From an uncultured Microbulbifer sp. (GTDB taxonomy: Bacteria; Pseudomonadota; Gammaproteobacteria; Pseudomonadales; Cellvibrionaceae), in contig NZ_CANNGQ010000001.1 in assembly GCF_947504145.1 (NCBI RefSeq), forward strand, positions 1,048,737-1,112,736: 64,000 nucleotides of DNA, written 5' to 3'. The notes under the pieces were generated by a model. It saw only the letters and a list, made by a program, of their open reading frames with translations, did not search any database and had not been told where the DNA came from. Below, one piece after another: positions 1-8,751 of the stretch. A program made the position numbers and the translations under genes. Within the stretch, counting starts at the first letter, position 1; every line of letters starts with the position of its first letter.

Positions 1-414
1 AGACGCGTTGGAGTTCCGCAGCGCGTGCAGCTCTGCAATCATTTCTGGCGCCAGGTTCAGGGCAATGATCTTTTCCTCAAGACGCTGGAACAGCCGATCA
101 CGCGCAGGATCCGCCATACGGCACTCGAAGTAGGCCCGCGCTGGTGCGGTAATGTCGCCCTGCTCTGCCGTAGCAACCGCACTCTTAAGGCGCTCTGTAA
201 GGGACTTCTCATAGTCCATCAGCAAGCGCATATAGATCTCGGTTTTGGAGATGAAGTGCTTATAGATGGTGCCCTTACCGATATCCACTCGCTCGGCGAT
301 CTGTTCCACAGTGACCTTCTCTTCACCGTGCTCTAGCAACAGCTCCAGCGCCGCATCCAGGATACGCTGTTCCCGCGCGCGGAATCTCTGAACCTTCTCT
401 TTTGCCTTATCCAT
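1..414 (-). CDS. TetR/AcrR-family transcriptional regulator (3' part missing)
   Basis: The first 138 codons are visible; the C-terminal ligand-binding domain runs off the left edge. The start is the ATG complementary to 412-414. Residues about 12-60 form the TetR N-terminal helix-turn-helix, including VTVEQIAERV and the family-typical GKGTIYKHF (recognition helix plus the following Tyr-Lys-His-Phe). The visible remainder is helical and variable, so the inducer cannot be predicted. The gene is divergent from the collagenase at 905. A perfect 14-bp palindrome lies about 50 bases upstream of its start and is a plausible autoregulatory operator. Family assignment is firm; the role is unknown and a link to collagen use is not supported. 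Confidence 0.88.
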   Translation of the reverse strand, partial: MDKAKEKVQRFRAREQRILDAALELLLEHGEEKVTVEQIAERVDIGKGTIYKHFISKTEIYMRLLMDYEKSLTERLKSAVATAEQGDITAPARAYFECRMADPARDRLFQRLEEKIIALNLAPEMIAELHALRNSNAS

Positions 415-461
415 ACTTCCGACCTTAGCTGTCCGTGAATTTGGAGACTGAAATTGACTAT

Positions 462-475
462 TCATTCATGAATGA
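462..475. promoter_or_regulatory. 14-bp perfect palindrome, possible TetR operator
   Basis: TCATTCATGAATGA is a perfect inverted repeat lying 48 bases upstream of the tetR start codon. A TTGACT hexamer at 454-459 adjoins it. TetR regulators commonly bind palindromes of this size in their own promoters. Function is inferred from position only. Confidence 0.5.
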
Positions 476-783
476 TAGGCAATTCCCCCGAATTGGAAAA
501 GGATTTCCCAAATTCAACAGGGGAGTTTGCGCCTATTTGATGGAAAAATAGCGCGCCAGTAGTACATTTTCCGCCTTTCGGCACAAAACGCCCCACCAGA
601 ACCCCTCCTAGCCCTCTTTCTCTCCCCCTTAAATTTAGCGCTTAAGCGTCAGGCTATCTGTTCTTTTTTTGTTCAGCCTGCGCCAGCGCTTTCCGTTTCA
701 GCCAATCGATGAAGCTTTTTCCGCCATAAGTCGCAAAAACTGTGCACCAAAACTAAAAATACTTCGAGCTCAATGGTATGTTT

Positions 784-800
784 TTGCATGCAACATAAAT
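784..800. promoter_or_regulatory. Weak regulon-like site upstream of secreted collagenase
   Basis: The segment TTGCATGCAACATAAAT contains a 10-bp palindrome plus an AT arm. It matches 11 of 17 positions of the site upstream of the first TonB receptor (5589-5605). It has only partial similarity to the 24-bp palindrome at 3571, so membership of the same regulon is tentative. Confidence 0.3.
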
Positions 801-904
801 ACAGGAGATGCGATGCCACTACCTAAGTGACGACCCATGTACCGCAGCTGGTCACTTTCACAGCTGCCGTGCTGAAACAACACCCAATATAAGAAAGAGA
901 GAAC

Positions 905-3475
905 ATGAAAAATAATCAAAACTCGCTAACGGTCCACGGTCTATTGACCGGACTCGCAGCAACATTACTCGGAGCGGCAATGCAGGTACATGCCGCCCCA
1001 TCCCCAGCGACGCCACTCACCAGCACCGCCCTGGATGCGACCATCCATGCGCCGGTGGAACCCCGATACAACCCTAATGAGCAGACTCAGCAAACCCCGC
1101 AAGTTGTCCCAATGCAACTTCAGGCGTTTTCCACCCTCGCTGTGGAACCGCTGAATACCTGCGACGCAGACGGCTATGCCCAAAACAACGGTCAGGCACT
1201 GGTGGACTATATCCTTCAGTCAGAAAGTAGCTGCATCAACGATCTGTACGACGGTAACGCCACGAGCTTTGCCAGTTTTAGCAACCAGAAGATGATTACA
1301 GTGGCCAATGCGGCTCAGCAAATGGCAGCGGACTACAACGCCGCCGATGGCAATGCCAGTATCAACAAGCTGTTCTACTTCCTGCGTACCGGTTATTACA
1401 TCGAGTACTACTATCCAGAAAGCGTGAGCTTTTCTTCGAATGTGCAGTCTGCCGTAGTAGGCGCCCTGGATGCATTCGTGGCTAACCCGGATTTCTACTC
1501 TCTGTCCAGCAGCAATGGCAGCGCCACCATCGACGCCATCGTTCTGATCGACAGTGCCGAAGAAAACGCGCGTTACCTGCCTGTAGTCAAAGAATGGCTG
1601 CAGCGCTGGAATCCGCAGGCTGCGGCAATCACTAGCCTGCGCGCCTCCGTCAATGGCATTTTTACCGTGTTGTTCCGCGGCCACTATTCCACTGACTTCA
1701 TCAACGCAGCCGGCAGTGATACCGCGTTGATGCAATCACTGGGTAGCTTCGCCCGAGCCGACTGGATGCTGGATTCCGATGCATTGTTTATGCAGGAAAA
1801 CGCAGCCCGCGAACTCACCCGTTTCTTACAGCACACTACCAGCCCCGCCTATAATACTGTCGTAGCTGAAACCCAACAGGTGCTTGACCACTACAGCATG
1901 ATGGGCACGGGACAATCGGTGTGGATTGCTGCCGCTGGAAACGCGGACTACTACGGCAATTGCGCGGATTTCGGTATCTGTGGATTTGAAGAAGACCTGC
2001 AGCAACAGATTCTGGCCAACCGCCATACCTGTAGCAGCAGCCTGGAAATCCTGGCCCAAGATATGAACACGGTGCAGTTTGCCGATTCCTGCGATCAGCT
2101 GGCAGACCAGGAAACCTATTTCCACGATCTGCTCGACACCAACTACAACCCGGTAGCGGATGATCTCAATACCGCACTGGAAGTGGTGGTGTTTGACGAT
2201 TGGAGCGAGTACAGCACCTACGCCTCACTCTTTTATGGCATCGATACCAATAATGGTGGTATGTACCTGGAAGGCAGCCCCGCCGTCGAAGGCAACCAGG
2301 CACGCTTTATTGCCCACGAAGCTGACTGGCTGCGCCCGGACTTTGAAGTATGGAACCTTACCCACGAATATGTGCACTACCTGGATGGACGCTACAACCT
2401 CTACGGTGGTTTTGGCGATGCGCGAGTTGGTAGCCACAAAACGGTCTGGTGGATTGAAGGTCTGGCCGAGTACGTTTCCAAGAAGAACTACAACGATACT
2501 GCCGTGGATATTGGCCGTAGTGGCGAGTTCAACCTGAGTGAAATTTTCGCCAACACCTATAACAGTGGACAGGATCGTGTTTATCGCTGGGGCTACCTCG
2601 CCGTGCGCTTTATGTTCGAGAAGCACCACAGCGAAGTTGTTCAGATGCTCACTTACCTGCGCGCCGGCAACTATGACGGCTACCTGAGCTATCTCAACAA
2701 TATCGGTACCACCTACGACGCCGAATGGCAGACCTGGTTACAACAGGTTGAAAGCTCTACCGAAGACGGTGGCGGTGATGACGGCGGTGACGATGGTGGT
2801 GATAACGGCGGCGATACGCCCACTGAAATTTCCAACAATCAGGAAATATCTGGTATCAGCGTATCTACTCAGGGTGAAGATGTTCTCTACTACATTGATG
2901 TTCCGGCCAATGCTGAGAATCTGAGCATTGCCATCAGTGGTGGTACCGGCGATGCCGATCTGTACCTGCGTCATGGTAGTGAATCCACGGACACGGAATA
3001 CGATTGTCGACCCTACATCGGCGGGAACGTGGAAGTGTGTGATGTCGAAGCGCCCCAGGAAGGTCGCTGGCATATTCGCCTCAAGGCCTACCAGGCATTC
3101 TCGGGTGTCAGCCTGCTGGCAAGTTTTGAGCAAGCCAGTGCACCGAGTTGCAGCGGAACGCCAGTGGGCTACGGTAGCCTGGAGCTGAACACCAGCACCT
3201 GTATCACCGACGGTAATAGCATCAACTATTACTACACCTACATACCCGAGGCCACCAACTCCCTGACTGTGAAACTGTTTGGTGGCGAAGGAAACGCCGA
3301 TCTCTATGTCAATGGTGCAACCTGGGCAACCGGCAGTGACTACGATCAGCGCTCCACCAACGGTGGTAATAACGAATCTGTCACCGTAACTGCGCCGAAC
3401 AGTGGTTGGTACTACATCTCAGTATTGACCAGCGAAGGCTTTACCGGGGCCGGTATTGAACTTACTGCCAACTGA
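905..3475 (+). CDS. Secreted M9-family collagenase with two C-terminal PPC domains
   Basis: Predicted extracellular zinc metalloprotease that cleaves collagen or gelatin. The 856-residue product begins with a signal peptide (hydrophobic stretch ending near Ala-Ala about residue 30). It has the gluzincin motif HEYVH at 487-491 within HEYVHYLDGR, typical of peptidase family M9, and the third zinc ligand in WWIEGLAEY at E518. An Asp/Gly-rich linker (nt 2764-2814) joins the catalytic part to two prepeptidase-C-terminal (PPC) type domains, roughly residues 650-745 and 760-856, each with the GDADLYL/GNADLYV signature. PPC domains often aid collagen binding or are trimmed on maturation. A paralogue follows at 3610. 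The start ATG is preceded by AGAGAGA. Collagenase family assignment is strong; true triple-helix activity is inferred. Confidence 0.93.
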   Translation: MKNNQNSLTVHGLLTGLAATLLGAAMQVHAAPSPATPLTSTALDATIHAPVEPRYNPNEQTQQTPQVVPMQLQAFSTLAVEPLNTCDADGYAQNNGQALVDYILQSESSCINDLYDGNATSFASFSNQKMITVANAAQQMAADYNAADGNASINKLFYFLRTGYYIEYYYPESVSFSSNVQSAVVGALDAFVANPDFYSLSSSNGSATIDAIVLIDSAEENARYLPVVKEWLQRWNPQAAAITSLRASVNGIFTVLFRGHYSTDFINAAGSDTALMQSLGSFARADWMLDSDALFMQENAARELTRFLQHTTSPAYNTVVAETQQVLDHYSMMGTGQSVWIAAAGNADYYGNCADFGICGFEEDLQQQILANRHTCSSSLEILAQDMNTVQFADSCDQLADQETYFHDLLDTNYNPVADDLNTALEVVVFDDWSEYSTYASLFYGIDTNNGGMYLEGSPAVEGNQARFIAHEADWLRPDFEVWNLTHEYVHYLDGRYNLYGGFGDARVGSHKTVWWIEGLAEYVSKKNYNDTAVDIGRSGEFNLSEIFANTYNSGQDRVYRWGYLAVRFMFEKHHSEVVQMLTYLRAGNYDGYLSYLNNIGTTYDAEWQTWLQQVESSTEDGGGDDGGDDGGDNGGDTPTEISNNQEISGISVSTQGEDVLYYIDVPANAENLSIAISGGTGDADLYLRHGSESTDTEYDCRPYIGGNVEVCDVEAPQEGRWHIRLKAYQAFSGVSLLASFEQASAPSCSGTPVGYGSLELNTSTCITDGNSINYYYTYIPEATNSLTVKLFGGEGNADLYVNGATWATGSDYDQRSTNGGNNESVTVTAPNSGWYYISVLTSEGFTGAGIELTAN

Positions 3476-3491
3476 TTATTGAAGGACTAAC

Positions 3492-3514
3492 ACCCCGGCC
3501 AATGCGGCCGGGGT
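3492..3514 (+). terminator. GC-rich hairpin after secreted collagenase
   Basis: ACCCCGGCC and GGCCGGGGT form a 9-bp stem around the loop AATGC, 17 bases after the stop codon. There is no proper T-run afterwards (only a TTTT a few bases later), so intrinsic termination may be inefficient. Confidence 0.5.
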
Positions 3515-3570
3515 CATTCCGGTTTTCCTCAGTTAAAAGTTCAACTTGCACTACCCGCGTCCCACCTCAT

Positions 3571-3594
3571 TTGTTATTGTGCGCACAATAACAA
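3571..3594. promoter_or_regulatory. 24-bp perfect palindrome, regulon operator A
   Basis: TTGTTATTGTGC is followed directly by its exact reverse complement GCACAATAACAA. The core TTGTGCGCACAA fits the general TNGT-N-ACNA pattern of GntR-family operators. The site ends 15 bases before the ATG of the lipoprotein collagenase and contains TATTGT (3575-3580), a possible -10 hexamer. Related sites occur at 11815, 17222 and 23157 in front of other genes of the locus. The regulator is inferred to be the GntR protein at 20944-21816. Confidence 0.82.
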
Positions 3595-3609
3595 AAAGGA
3601 GAGCCGCAC

Positions 3610-5442
3610 ATGCTGAACCGACCCCTTCGCCAACCCCTTCGCCAACCCCTTCGCCAACCCCTTCGCCAACCCCTTCAATTCATCGCATTCGCAGCAACCA
3701 TACTGGCACTCGCCATCGGCTGTACAAAAAAACCAGCCGACACACTCCTCACCCAACTGAAGGCTGCGGAAAATGACCTGTGGTCTACAGGCCAACTACA
3801 TCATCCCCAACAGTTTTTTTCTGCACTGACCGAACTGGATCGACTCACAATCGATGCGAACGCAGATTTTAACGATCTCGACGCCCTTCTCTACTATCTG
3901 CGCGCATACAGCTACTTTGGCCCATTGGAACCCATTGATGATCTGCAGTGGTTTGCGCTGGATAAAGTACTGACTCAATTGCGCCAACACCCGCTGTTCA
4001 TTCAGCAAAATGACCAGAGCGCTCGCTTGCAGGAACACTTTGCGGTCACCCTCTACCGCTACTACAACCGGGCACCACTCGCAGCCCGGCTCACACCGCA
4101 TCTCGATTCTGCATATGGCATTCTCAATCGGTACGCCCCCGCCACTGCAACGAGCGAACTCACTGAGCAGGCACGCTATACCCTCTGGGAAGCGTACCGG
4201 GCCGTCGGGTTCCTCGCCTACGAGGCGCGCAGCCAATCGCTCATTAAAGATGCCCTCTTCGCGAACACCCCATCCACTGATGTGCTGATTCGCACTGCCC
4301 AGGTAGCGCCAAGTAATGCAGATCCAGGGTTATGGCGCTTACAACACGCACTATGGGCGATCGGCAACCTTCGGGTACTCCACAATGAGGAAGGTAAATC
4401 CTCAGAGCTGGATGAGACGGTCTGGCGGTTACTGTCGAAAGACCTTCCCTTCCTGGCGGCGGAGGATCAGCGCAAACTCTATACGCGTCCCTACCTGGTC
4501 ACTTCATTTCGCGGCAAAAGTGCCTGCAAAGAAGAATTCGCCGGCCGCTGCCACTACCCAACCGAAGAGACCGCGCTCCCCATCGAACACAGTTGCTCAG
4601 ATGCCCTGCTGATCCGGGCCAACAGTATCAGTAAACCGGCGCTGACTGCCGCCTGTGAAACATTGCTCGCCCAGGAAGATGATTTCCATAAGAAATTGCA
4701 AAGTCAAAACAAACCAGTGGAGCAGGATCACAACGACCAGCTGGAAGTCGTCGTGTTCGATAATTACAGCCAGTACAACGAGTATGCGGCCCTGCTGTTT
4801 GACATCAATACCAACAATGGCGGCATGTTTCTTGAGGGGGACCCCGGAAAAGCCGGCAACCAGGCCCGTTTTATCGCCTTCGAAGCGTTCTGGATCAATC
4901 CCGATTTCAGCATCTGGAACCTGGAGCACGAATACGTACACTACCTGGATGGCCGCTTCAATAAGCAGGGTGGCTTTGGCCATTTCCCCAGCCATATGGT
5001 GTGGTGGTCTGAAGGTCTTGCGAATTACATTGCACAGGGTGACCACTACGACAGCGCAGTACGGGACCTGAAGAAAATTCGCCCCTCGGAATACCCCACG
5101 CTGAATCAGATTTTCGCAACCACCTACGACGATGGCACAGAAAGAGTGTACTCCTGGAGCTATCTGGCAATTAATTTTCTGTATCAACAGGATTCCGACA
5201 GTCTTGCCACTCTGGCCGCGCATTTGCGCAAAGACGACTTCCAGGGATACCGCGATCAACTCGACGAGTTTGCCAACCGCTGGCAAAACGACTTTGCCAG
5301 CTGGCTTGGCACCGTCGCCCCCGCGGAAAGCGATACGCCCAAAAATGAAAAGATCCCCCGTACACTTTACCGCTACCTGTACCGCGACTACCTGCAGCCA
5401 GCCGACTTGCCGCTGACGGCACAACACAACCATCACCTGTAG
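3610..5442 (+). CDS. M9-type collagenase-like lipoprotein
   Basis: A 610-residue zinc metallopeptidase predicted to be anchored to the outer membrane: the N-terminus ends in the lipobox LAIGC. It has HEYVH at 440-444 (HEYVHYLDGRF) and the distal zinc ligand in WWSEGLANY at E468. It shares long conserved stretches around the active site with the collagenase at 905 (for example NTNNGG and GNQARFIA) but lacks the linker and PPC domains. The n-region of the signal peptide is unusual: four full and one partial copy of the tetrapeptide RQPL, encoded by a 12-bp tandem repeat. AAGGAG precedes the start, and a perfect palindromic operator lies just upstream. A cell-surface role processing large collagen fragments is inferred. 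Confidence 0.9.
   Translation: MLNRPLRQPLRQPLRQPLRQPLQFIAFAATILALAIGCTKKPADTLLTQLKAAENDLWSTGQLHHPQQFFSALTELDRLTIDANADFNDLDALLYYLRAYSYFGPLEPIDDLQWFALDKVLTQLRQHPLFIQQNDQSARLQEHFAVTLYRYYNRAPLAARLTPHLDSAYGILNRYAPATATSELTEQARYTLWEAYRAVGFLAYEARSQSLIKDALFANTPSTDVLIRTAQVAPSNADPGLWRLQHALWAIGNLRVLHNEEGKSSELDETVWRLLSKDLPFLAAEDQRKLYTRPYLVTSFRGKSACKEEFAGRCHYPTEETALPIEHSCSDALLIRANSISKPALTAACETLLAQEDDFHKKLQSQNKPVEQDHNDQLEVVVFDNYSQYNEYAALLFDINTNNGGMFLEGDPGKAGNQARFIAFEAFWINPDFSIWNLEHEYVHYLDGRFNKQGGFGHFPSHMVWWSEGLANYIAQGDHYDSAVRDLKKIRPSEYPTLNQIFATTYDDGTERVYSWSYLAINFLYQQDSDSLATLAAHLRKDDFQGYRDQLDEFANRWQNDFASWLGTVAPAESDTPKNEKIPRTLYRYLYRDYLQPADLPLTAQHNHHL
3622..3676 (+). repeat. 12-bp tandem repeat in signal-peptide coding region
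   Basis: The unit CCCCTTCGCCAA occurs four times head to tail, with a fifth partial copy (CCCCTTC). It is in frame and encodes repeated Pro-Leu-Arg-Gln, adding one Arg per unit to the n-region of the lipoprotein signal. Because the unit is a multiple of three, copy-number slippage would change length without shifting frame. Confidence 0.95.
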
Positions 5443-5541
5443 CGTCTACGGCAGCCTGCCTCAAATCCCCCCGGAGCCATGGTGCTGCCGGGGTACTCCC
5501 CCCTCAGCTCAGTTCTTACGCCAACTCTCAACCTCGCCAAA

Positions 5542-5565
5542 AAACACTATTGCGCACAAAGTAAA
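5542..5565. promoter_or_regulatory. Weak regulon-like site upstream of TonB receptor 1
   Basis: The core TTGCGCACAA matches the centre of operator A (14 of 24 positions overall), but the left arm is poorly conserved. It lies 72 bases upstream of the preferred receptor start. Listed mainly because a second, better site follows at 5583. Confidence 0.35.
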
Positions 5566-5582
5566 TATTGCTTAAGCTTAAA

Positions 5583-5606
5583 TTGCCATTGCGTACCAAA
5601 TAACAT
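5583..5606. promoter_or_regulatory. Regulon-like site upstream of TonB receptor 1
   Basis: This segment (core TTGCGTACCAAATAACA) matches operator A at 16 of 24 positions, including the outer TTG and the AATAACA arm. It shares the ACCAAATA feature with the site at 11770 upstream of the other TonB receptor. It lies 31 bases before the receptor start. It may be a lower-affinity operator or belong to a related regulator. Confidence 0.5.
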
Positions 5607-5637
5607 AAGCGGTAACCATAAAAATAACCGGGAATAT

Positions 5638-8472
5638 ATGATGCAAACACACCAAAAGCTTCTGGCAATCGCCATTGCCGCCAGCGCGAGTCACAGCGGC
5701 CTGATCTACGCACAATCTGAAGAGTCCAATGTCGGTGATGCGAGCTTGGAAGAAGTCGTTGTAACCGGCTCCAGAATCCAGCGCTCCACCTTCGACACCC
5801 CCGCCCCCACCTCAGTGATTGACTCCGAATCGATCAAAATGAGTGGCGAGCTGAACCTGAACGAAGTGTTATCCACTATGCCGCAATTCGGCGAAGGCTT
5901 TGACGCAACTTCCGGTAGCTACTCCTTCGGCAACTCCGGTCTTAATGTGCTGAACCTGCGCAGCCTGGGTGTTGAGCGCACCCTGGCACTGGTGAATGGC
6001 AAACGTCCTGTACAGATCACCACCGATGCCAACACCATGGTGTCGGAAATTGGCATGATCCCCAGCGAGCTGGTACAGCGAATGGAAGTGCAAACCGGCG
6101 GTGCCTCGGCAGTTTACGGTGCAGACGCCGTAGCCGGCGTGGTCAACTTTATTCTGAAAGATGACTTCGAAGGCATTTCCATACGTAGCCAGATAGGTGA
6201 TTCCGAAGCCGGCGGGGGCGCCAACAAAGCGGTCACACTCACACTGGGTGAAAACTTCGCCGATGGCCGCGGTAACTTTGCCGCATCCATCGACTACTTC
6301 AACGAAAAGCCGCTCTACTTTCGCGACCGGGAAAATTCCGCGGGTCGCATGCGCTTTATGACCAACCCGGATAACACCGGCCCGGATGACGGTATCCCGG
6401 ACAGAATCGTTGCTGAAGGCGTCACCTACGCGGACTTCAATATCGTCGGTAATACCTTTGGTATCTGGACCGCCGCCGATGACACCAGCTGGTACCAGCT
6501 CGAAGGTGGCGGTGCCGAGCTGCGCACACCGAGTTCCGCCATTGCCGACAGCTGGATGACTATCGATGGATCCGGGTTCGATCCCAACGCGTACAACATG
6601 GCTCGCGGCCCCTATGAACGCGTCAACGCGTACTCCCGCGCGCATTACGACCTCACCGACAGCACCCGCATCAGCGGCGACGTGATGTACTCAAAGACGG
6701 AAGCCTATGACGAGATCGACCCGAACTTCATTTCCTCCAACTGGTACGAAGTGGTCGATGGACAGGTGAATGACATCGCGGTACCGGACAGCGTGCAACA
6801 GGTATTGAATGACCACGACAGCGCCTGGCTCGCCGTGCCCTATACCTTTGACGAAGCCGGCCCCCGCGCCCACACCAACGAGCGGGAATATCTTTCTGCC
6901 AGCCTCACCCTCGAAGGCGATCTGGATAACGGCTGGAAATGGGACAGCTACCTGACCGGCGGTTACACCGTAGCGGAGCTGGTAAGTAGCAACGCACTGC
7001 GGCTAGACCGTATTGACCGCGCCACTTTCAGTCTGATCGGCCCCTGTGTTGACGCTGGAAACTGCCCAGAGTTTTCTCCCTTTGAGCCAGCATCGCAAGA
7101 CGTACTCGATTACATCATGGCGGAACACACCACCACCACCGACGTCAATCAGTATGCATTTTCCACCAACCTCAGCGGTGACCTCTTCCCCCTGCCCGCC
7201 GGCGACGTGATGTTCAGTGCCGGCGCTGAAGCTCGCTACGAAAGCCTTGATTACCAACCCTCAGGATTGTGGCGGTCCGGTCTGCTCACCTCCATGCAGA
7301 CGCCCATTGACGAGAAAAGTCGCAACGTGCGGGAAGCCTACGGCGAGCTGTTGGTCCCCCTGCTGGCAGACCTTCCCGGGATACAGAGCCTTGAACTGGA
7401 AGCCGCATTGCGCGGTGCCGAATACTCCACCGAGACCGCCAACTTCAGCAGCTGGAAAACTGGCCTGAACTGGGCAATCAATGACAGCGTCCGGTTCCGT
7501 ACGGTCTACTCCAAAGCCGTGCGAGCGCCTCAACTGGGTGAAATGTTCCTCGGAACCAGCATCGGTTACGCAAGCCTTACCGATCCCTGTGATTCCCTGG
7601 AAATTGAAGGCGGCCCGGATGATGGTCGCCGTAAAGCGAATTGTCAGGCACTGGGTATTGAAGAAGGTTGGGACTCCAATCTGAAAGGATTGCGTGGCAA
7701 AGTCATCGCTGAAGGTAACGACCAGCTCACCGAAGAGGAGGCCACCACGTTTACCGCTGGCATCGTGTTTACTCCGAGTTTTATCGAAGGACTGAACATC
7801 TCCGTCGACTATTTCGATATCGACATGAGCGACATGATCGTACGCTTTGGAGCCAACGCAAACTTGCGATACTGCGTGGATATGGAAAGTATTGACAACG
7901 ATTTCTGTACGTTGGTTGAACGTGCAGGCAACGGCGATGTGCTTTCTGTACAAGACACTTTCGTAAACGCCGATGGTGCTCGCCGTCGTGGCCTGGATAT
8001 TGAGGCAGATTACCAGTTCGGTCTTGGTGCGCTGGGCCTTCCGGGGGAGCTTCGGCTGAATCTGGTTGGAACACATCAGTTAGAGCACTCGTACACCGCA
8101 CTGAACCTGATTACCGGGAAAGAAGAAACCACAGATTACGCAGGTGATTATGGAGCTCCGGACTGGAAGGCCAACCTCGGTACTACCTATAGCCTGAATG
8201 ATTTGACGGTAATGTTGACCACTAGATACACCGCCGGCGGGCCCATCGAGCTGGATGGCAACCCGGAGCGCTTCTCTCGCCCGGAAACGCCAGATTCTCT
8301 CTACTACAACCTCTGGACGGGATACCGGTTTAACGATACGACCGAGGGCTATTTCGGGGTCAACAACCTCACCGATGAAAGCTGGACCGATCACCCCTAT
8401 ACCTCTTACGGGTCAGCGAACTACTCACTGCTGGGCCGCTATCTTTACGCGGGTGTCAGCTTGACCTTCTGA
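5638..8472 (+). CDS. TonB-dependent outer-membrane receptor, putative collagen-peptide importer
   Basis: About 944 residues. The open frame extends upstream to 5479, but the MMQTHQKLLAIAIAASASHSG signal peptide places the start at 5638 or 5641. After the signal comes the plug domain with EEVVVTGSRI, a TonB-box-like start common in proteobacterial receptors, and SAVYGADAVAGVVNFIL. A long beta-barrel follows and ends in an aromatic C-terminal strand (VSLTF). It lies between the lipoprotein collagenase and a second receptor of a different subtype, with two regulon-like sites upstream. Import of large peptides released from collagen is inferred from context; the sequence alone does not reveal the substrate. 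Confidence 0.9.
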   Translation: MMQTHQKLLAIAIAASASHSGLIYAQSEESNVGDASLEEVVVTGSRIQRSTFDTPAPTSVIDSESIKMSGELNLNEVLSTMPQFGEGFDATSGSYSFGNSGLNVLNLRSLGVERTLALVNGKRPVQITTDANTMVSEIGMIPSELVQRMEVQTGGASAVYGADAVAGVVNFILKDDFEGISIRSQIGDSEAGGGANKAVTLTLGENFADGRGNFAASIDYFNEKPLYFRDRENSAGRMRFMTNPDNTGPDDGIPDRIVAEGVTYADFNIVGNTFGIWTAADDTSWYQLEGGGAELRTPSSAIADSWMTIDGSGFDPNAYNMARGPYERVNAYSRAHYDLTDSTRISGDVMYSKTEAYDEIDPNFISSNWYEVVDGQVNDIAVPDSVQQVLNDHDSAWLAVPYTFDEAGPRAHTNEREYLSASLTLEGDLDNGWKWDSYLTGGYTVAELVSSNALRLDRIDRATFSLIGPCVDAGNCPEFSPFEPASQDVLDYIMAEHTTTTDVNQYAFSTNLSGDLFPLPAGDVMFSAGAEARYESLDYQPSGLWRSGLLTSMQTPIDEKSRNVREAYGELLVPLLADLPGIQSLELEAALRGAEYSTETANFSSWKTGLNWAINDSVRFRTVYSKAVRAPQLGEMFLGTSIGYASLTDPCDSLEIEGGPDDGRRKANCQALGIEEGWDSNLKGLRGKVIAEGNDQLTEEEATTFTAGIVFTPSFIEGLNISVDYFDIDMSDMIVRFGANANLRYCVDMESIDNDFCTLVERAGNGDVLSVQDTFVNADGARRRGLDIEADYQFGLGALGLPGELRLNLVGTHQLEHSYTALNLITGKEETTDYAGDYGAPDWKANLGTTYSLNDLTVMLTTRYTAGGPIELDGNPERFSRPETPDSLYYNLWTGYRFNDTTEGYFGVNNLTDESWTDHPYTSYGSANYSLLGRYLYAGVSLTF

Positions 8473-8590
8473 TCCTTAAAAAAACATCGAGACAATTTGT
8501 TGTACCGTGCATCCTGCACTCACAGGACCATCCCCCTAACCGGGGGCATTGATGGAACCAAGAGGAATTTGTCGCACCTCTCTGCTTACG

Positions 8591-8615
8591 GCGCCGCTCT
8601 GCGGCGCTTTTTTTT
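8591..8615 (+). terminator. Rho-independent terminator of TonB receptor 1
   Basis: GCGCCGC, loop TCT, GCGGCGC, then a run of eight T. This is a classic intrinsic terminator about 120 bases after the receptor stop codon. Confidence 0.9.
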
Positions 8616-8686
8616 GGCTAAAACTTGAGAGTGGATACGTACTGGTGCAAAGACCACGGTCAGTGAATCGCGGTTAACAAATCACA

Positions 8687-8718
8687 GACAAAAAAAATCC
8701 CGGCTTGTAGCCGGGATT
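8687..8718 (-). terminator. Rho-independent terminator of TonB receptor 2
   Basis: On the minus strand, AATCCCGGCT, loop ACA, AGCCGGGATT is followed by a T-run. It lies about 35 bases beyond the stop codon of the minus-strand receptor at 8752-11706. Confidence 0.9.
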
Positions 8719-8751
8719 CTGTTACTTGCGTTATTGGTAATAATACAAGGG

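Larger units (their letters stand above)
415..904. other. Intergenic region between tetR and collagenase
   Basis: This 490-base divergent region has no credible ORF. It contains a 14-bp palindrome near the tetR side and, near the collagenase side, a short palindrome TTGCATGCAA followed by an AT-rich arm that loosely resembles the regulon sites seen elsewhere in the locus. The 5' leader just before 905 is A/G-rich and supplies a weak ribosome binding site. Nothing else was recognised. Confidence 0.6.

Noticed and set aside
4597..5436. 279-codon open frame on the minus strand
   Set aside because: Antisense to the lipoprotein collagenase with no family features.
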